NCBI GenBank assembly: GCA_016926985.1
Contig: JAFGNO010000158.1
Coordinates: forward strand, 1-6,300
Origin: Anaerolineae bacterium
Lineage (GTDB): Bacteria; Chloroflexota; Anaerolineae; Aggregatilineales; UBA3940
DNA length: 6,300 bases
Reading direction: 5' to 3'
Positions 3,890-6,300 of this stretch are shown one piece after another. Both the position numbers and the translations under genes were made by a program. Within the stretch, counting starts at the first letter, position 1. Every line of letters begins with the position of its first letter. Under the pieces are notes generated by a model. It worked only from the letters and a program-made list of their open reading frames with translations. It ran no database searches and had not been told where the DNA came from.

Positions 3890-6300
3890 ATGTTATACCG
3901 AACCACCAGAAAGATTTCAGCCATACTGAATTTGATTCTTATATTTGCGATGGCGTTTGCCTCACCGCTGCAGCTTGTGGCGCAGGCCTTCGCCGAAACA
4001 GGCCAACCTATTGGGTCAGCGCCAGAACCTATCAACGCACTGGTCACTATTCCGAGCAATTTCTACGACATAATCGACTCGGGCGGGCCAAATGATGAGG
4101 TTTCTCAGGCTGACCTGACTCGGATGGGGTGGGATGATATGACCAGCCCCGATTGGCTTGATTTGTTTTGGAGCTGGGATTCCACCGATTACACAGCCCA
4201 GAAAGGAAATGCCTGCGCTCTGTTCGATACGAATGGCGATGGCAATGTCAATTTTGCCGTCTGTGCCGAGATCGAGAACGTGCCTGCCGGGAATATTGAT
4301 GTGGTGAAGCAGACAAGTGTTTCCCCGCTTGCCGTGATTTGTTCCGATGCGAAGGATGATCGCTGCACGCAGCCCAGTGCCCCACTTTCTTTCACAACAA
4401 GTGACCTAACGGTTGGGGATCTGATCAACCTGGCAGCGGATGCAAACCTGATAACAGATACGGATCCATTTGACAATTTGAACTCGGATCAGAACTGGCC
4501 GAATGATTCCACGATACGGATGAAGATTTCAACAGGCTTCTTACCTGCGGGTGCAACCATGGTGAATATTTGCACCTATCCGTCGTTAGGAATAACCGGA
4601 AACAATGATCCTAAAGACTGTATTGTGCCTCCCAGCAGCGGTTACCTGGTCATTGCAAAGGTAGCACCTGATGGAACGACCCAGAGCTTCGATTTCACGG
4701 TCAACCCCGGCGGCATTATCAAGACAATTACAGGATCAGGATCAACCGATGAAATTCCTCTTGAAATTGGGACCGGATATTCGGTTGCAGAAACCATTCC
4801 TGAAGGCTGGCAGCTCGATTCAGCCTCCTGCCAGATAAACGGCAGTGGTGTCTACACGGGAACTTTGAGCGGCAACACGATCACTGATATCGAGATTCAA
4901 TCAGGGAAGATCACTACCTGTACCTTCACCGATTCGCTGCAACAAGGCACACTGACTCTGATAAAAGCGGTTGATAACCTCGGTGAGAGCGGCGAAGGGT
5001 ATTTGAGTGTGAGTGATTTCCCGCTATTTATTGACGGAACCCCCACAACTTCAGGCGCGCCGGTATCCGTTCTGGCCGGAGACCATACCATCGCTGAAAC
5101 GGCTCAGTCGGGCTACAGCGTGGGCACCTGGACCTGCACGGATGGAACAACCGGAACTGAAGGCGCTGTGTCTGCGACGGTAAACGTGAGCAGCGGGGAA
5201 AACGTCACCTGTACGATGACCAATACGCTGATTTCCAACCCACTCCTCTCGATCAGCAAGGTGGCGACCGAAACCAGTTACGATGCGGTGGATGATGTTC
5301 TTAACTACACCATCACAGCCACCAACATTGGCAATGTCACCCTGGAAGCGGTGACCGTGACCGATCCGCTGGTCAGCGGGCTGAGCTGCACGCCAACCAA
5401 TGGTTCTGCGCTTGCGCCAGGAGAGAGCATGATTTGCACGGCCACGCATACCGTGACGCAGGCTGACCTGGATGCCGGACACTGGGCTAACACGTCCTGC
5501 GTGGATGACGGCCCTGAAGGAGCGCCTGAGGTTTGCGATGACGAGGACGTTCCGGGGGACAAGAACCCGGCTATCGATGTTGAAAAGTACGTTTGGGATG
5601 GCGCGGTGTTTGTGGACGCGGATAATCCGGCGGGCCCATACCTGCTCTCCGGTACTGATCCGGTCTTCAAGTTCGTGGTAAAGAATACCGGCAACGTCAC
5701 ACTGGGAACCGTTGAATTGAGTGACAGTCCTGTGATTATGAATTTCTTTGCAGATCAGGCACTGACGACAGCCTGCGTCATTCCGACTACACTGGCACCT
5801 GATGCGACTTTCACTTGCTATGGGTCACTGGTTTGGGCGGTCGGACAGCAGACCGATACAGCCACCGCTTCAGTCATGTACGGGGAGATGGGGTACAGTG
5901 ACACGGATGATGCAAATTACTACGGCGCTGCACCGACGATAGAGGTACTAAAAACCGCCAATCCGACTGCAGTGGTCGAGACCGGCGGGGATGTGACCTT
6001 CACCTTCCGAGTAACCAATACCGGGAATGTGCCGGTTTCGATTACAAGCTTGTCCGACTCTGATTATGGCATGCTAACCGGGGATGCAGACTGCATGGTG
6101 GGTACTGAGTTGGCCACGAATGGTTCTTATTGTGAATTCGCTATCACCCGCTGGGTGGAAGGCGACTACAGCGGACCCGATCATGTCAATGTCTTTACTG
6201 CTCACGCATCCTATAACGGCACAGATGTCTGGGACGACGACGACGCCACGGTGGACTTCACCGATGTGGCGCCGACCATCCTGGTGACCAAGACCGCCAA
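3890..6300 (+). CDS. Secreted multidomain surface protein with DUF11/DUF7507-type repeats, 3' end outside window
   Basis: The frame is open for 803 codons to the window edge, so the protein is larger than seen. Residues 1-35 form a signal peptide (RTTRK, a hydrophobic core, then AFA before Glu36). Residues 36-250 are unrecognised, with a calcium-loop-like DTNGDGNVNF (Asp113, Asn115, Asp117, Asn119). Two prealbumin/CnaB-like domains follow, about 251-350 and 353-450. Each has a Lys in the first strand, a Glu in an AET motif and an Asp/Asn in a TDS/TNT motif: Lys257-Glu301-Asp348 and Lys359-Glu403-Asn445. Each also has two Cys that could pair (314/344 and 416/441). Beta-sandwich repeats then begin near 452 (LLSISKVATE), 561 (AIDVEKYVWD) and 682 (PTIEVLKTAN), with motifs such as TNTGNV, and a fourth starts at 795 (PTILVTKTA). 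Acidic, Thr-rich composition fits an extracellular stalk or adhesin. The anchor, if any, is beyond the window. It has its own promoter and ribosome binding site. Its ligand or function is unknown. Confidence 0.9.
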   Translation, partial: MLYRTTRKISAILNLILIFAMAFASPLQLVAQAFAETGQPIGSAPEPINALVTIPSNFYDIIDSGGPNDEVSQADLTRMGWDDMTSPDWLDLFWSWDSTDYTAQKGNACALFDTNGDGNVNFAVCAEIENVPAGNIDVVKQTSVSPLAVICSDAKDDRCTQPSAPLSFTTSDLTVGDLINLAADANLITDTDPFDNLNSDQNWPNDSTIRMKISTGFLPAGATMVNICTYPSLGITGNNDPKDCIVPPSSGYLVIAKVAPDGTTQSFDFTVNPGGIIKTITGSGSTDEIPLEIGTGYSVAETIPEGWQLDSASCQINGSGVYTGTLSGNTITDIEIQSGKITTCTFTDSLQQGTLTLIKAVDNLGESGEGYLSVSDFPLFIDGTPTTSGAPVSVLAGDHTIAETAQSGYSVGTWTCTDGTTGTEGAVSATVNVSSGENVTCTMTNTLISNPLLSISKVATETSYDAVDDVLNYTITATNIGNVTLEAVTVTDPLVSGLSCTPTNGSALAPGESMICTATHTVTQADLDAGHWANTSCVDDGPEGAPEVCDDEDVPGDKNPAIDVEKYVWDGAVFVDADNPAGPYLLSGTDPVFKFVVKNTGNVTLGTVELSDSPVIMNFFADQALTTACVIPTTLAPDATFTCYGSLVWAVGQQTDTATASVMYGEMGYSDTDDANYYGAAPTIEVLKTANPTAVVETGGDVTFTFRVTNTGNVPVSITSLSDSDYGMLTGDADCMVGTELATNGSYCEFAITRWVEGDYSGPDHVNVFTAHASYNGTDVWDDDDATVDFTDVAPTILVTKTA

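Overview
The window reads as a stretch of chromosome from a free-living environmental bacterium. The best guess is Chloroflexota, class Anaerolineae. The reasons are a 7TM-type sensor kinase of the HisKA_3 class paired with a NarL/LuxR-type regulator, a large secreted protein of DUF11/DUF7507-type repeats, and small dispersed repeats beside genes. This placement is inference from gene style, not from a marker gene. All three protein-coding genes are on the + strand. No tRNA, rRNA, CRISPR array or intact transposase is visible.

Layout. Positions 1-226 hold two related copies of a small non-coding repeat element. The first copy is cut by the window edge. The second is bounded by imperfect inverted arms, like a MITE or REP-type element. 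Positions 227-441 are a leader region with a candidate promoter. Positions 442-2730 encode a membrane histidine kinase: 7TM sensor, PAS, coiled coil, PAS, HisKA_3, HATPase. Positions 2720-3370 encode its response regulator. The two genes overlap by 11 bases and form a two-component operon.

Positions 3371-3889 are an AT-richer intergenic region that is unusually dense in signals. In order it holds two exact 18-bp direct repeats of the form TG...CA, an extended -10 promoter, a roughly 200-nt RNA that can fold into two hairpin domains with a possible pseudoknot and ends in an intrinsic terminator, a second pair of direct repeats, a good sigma-70-like promoter (TTCACA, 17 bp, TATTAT), a duplicated 11-bp unit, and a strong ribosome binding site. 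From 3890 to the window edge there is one open reading frame, 803 codons without a stop. It encodes a secreted multidomain surface protein with a signal peptide, an N-terminal region carrying a calcium-loop-like motif, two prealbumin/CnaB-like domains with apparent isopeptide triads, and at least three DUF11/DUF7507-type beta-sandwich repeats with a fourth starting.

How they may work together. The kinase and regulator are clearly a pair. Whether they control the surface-protein gene is only suggested by adjacency and by the direct repeats next to the first intergenic promoter. The structured RNA is the least explained item. Because it has its own promoter and terminator, and the surface-protein gene has a separate downstream promoter, it looks more like an independent small RNA than a simple leader, but a terminating riboswitch-like leader is not excluded.
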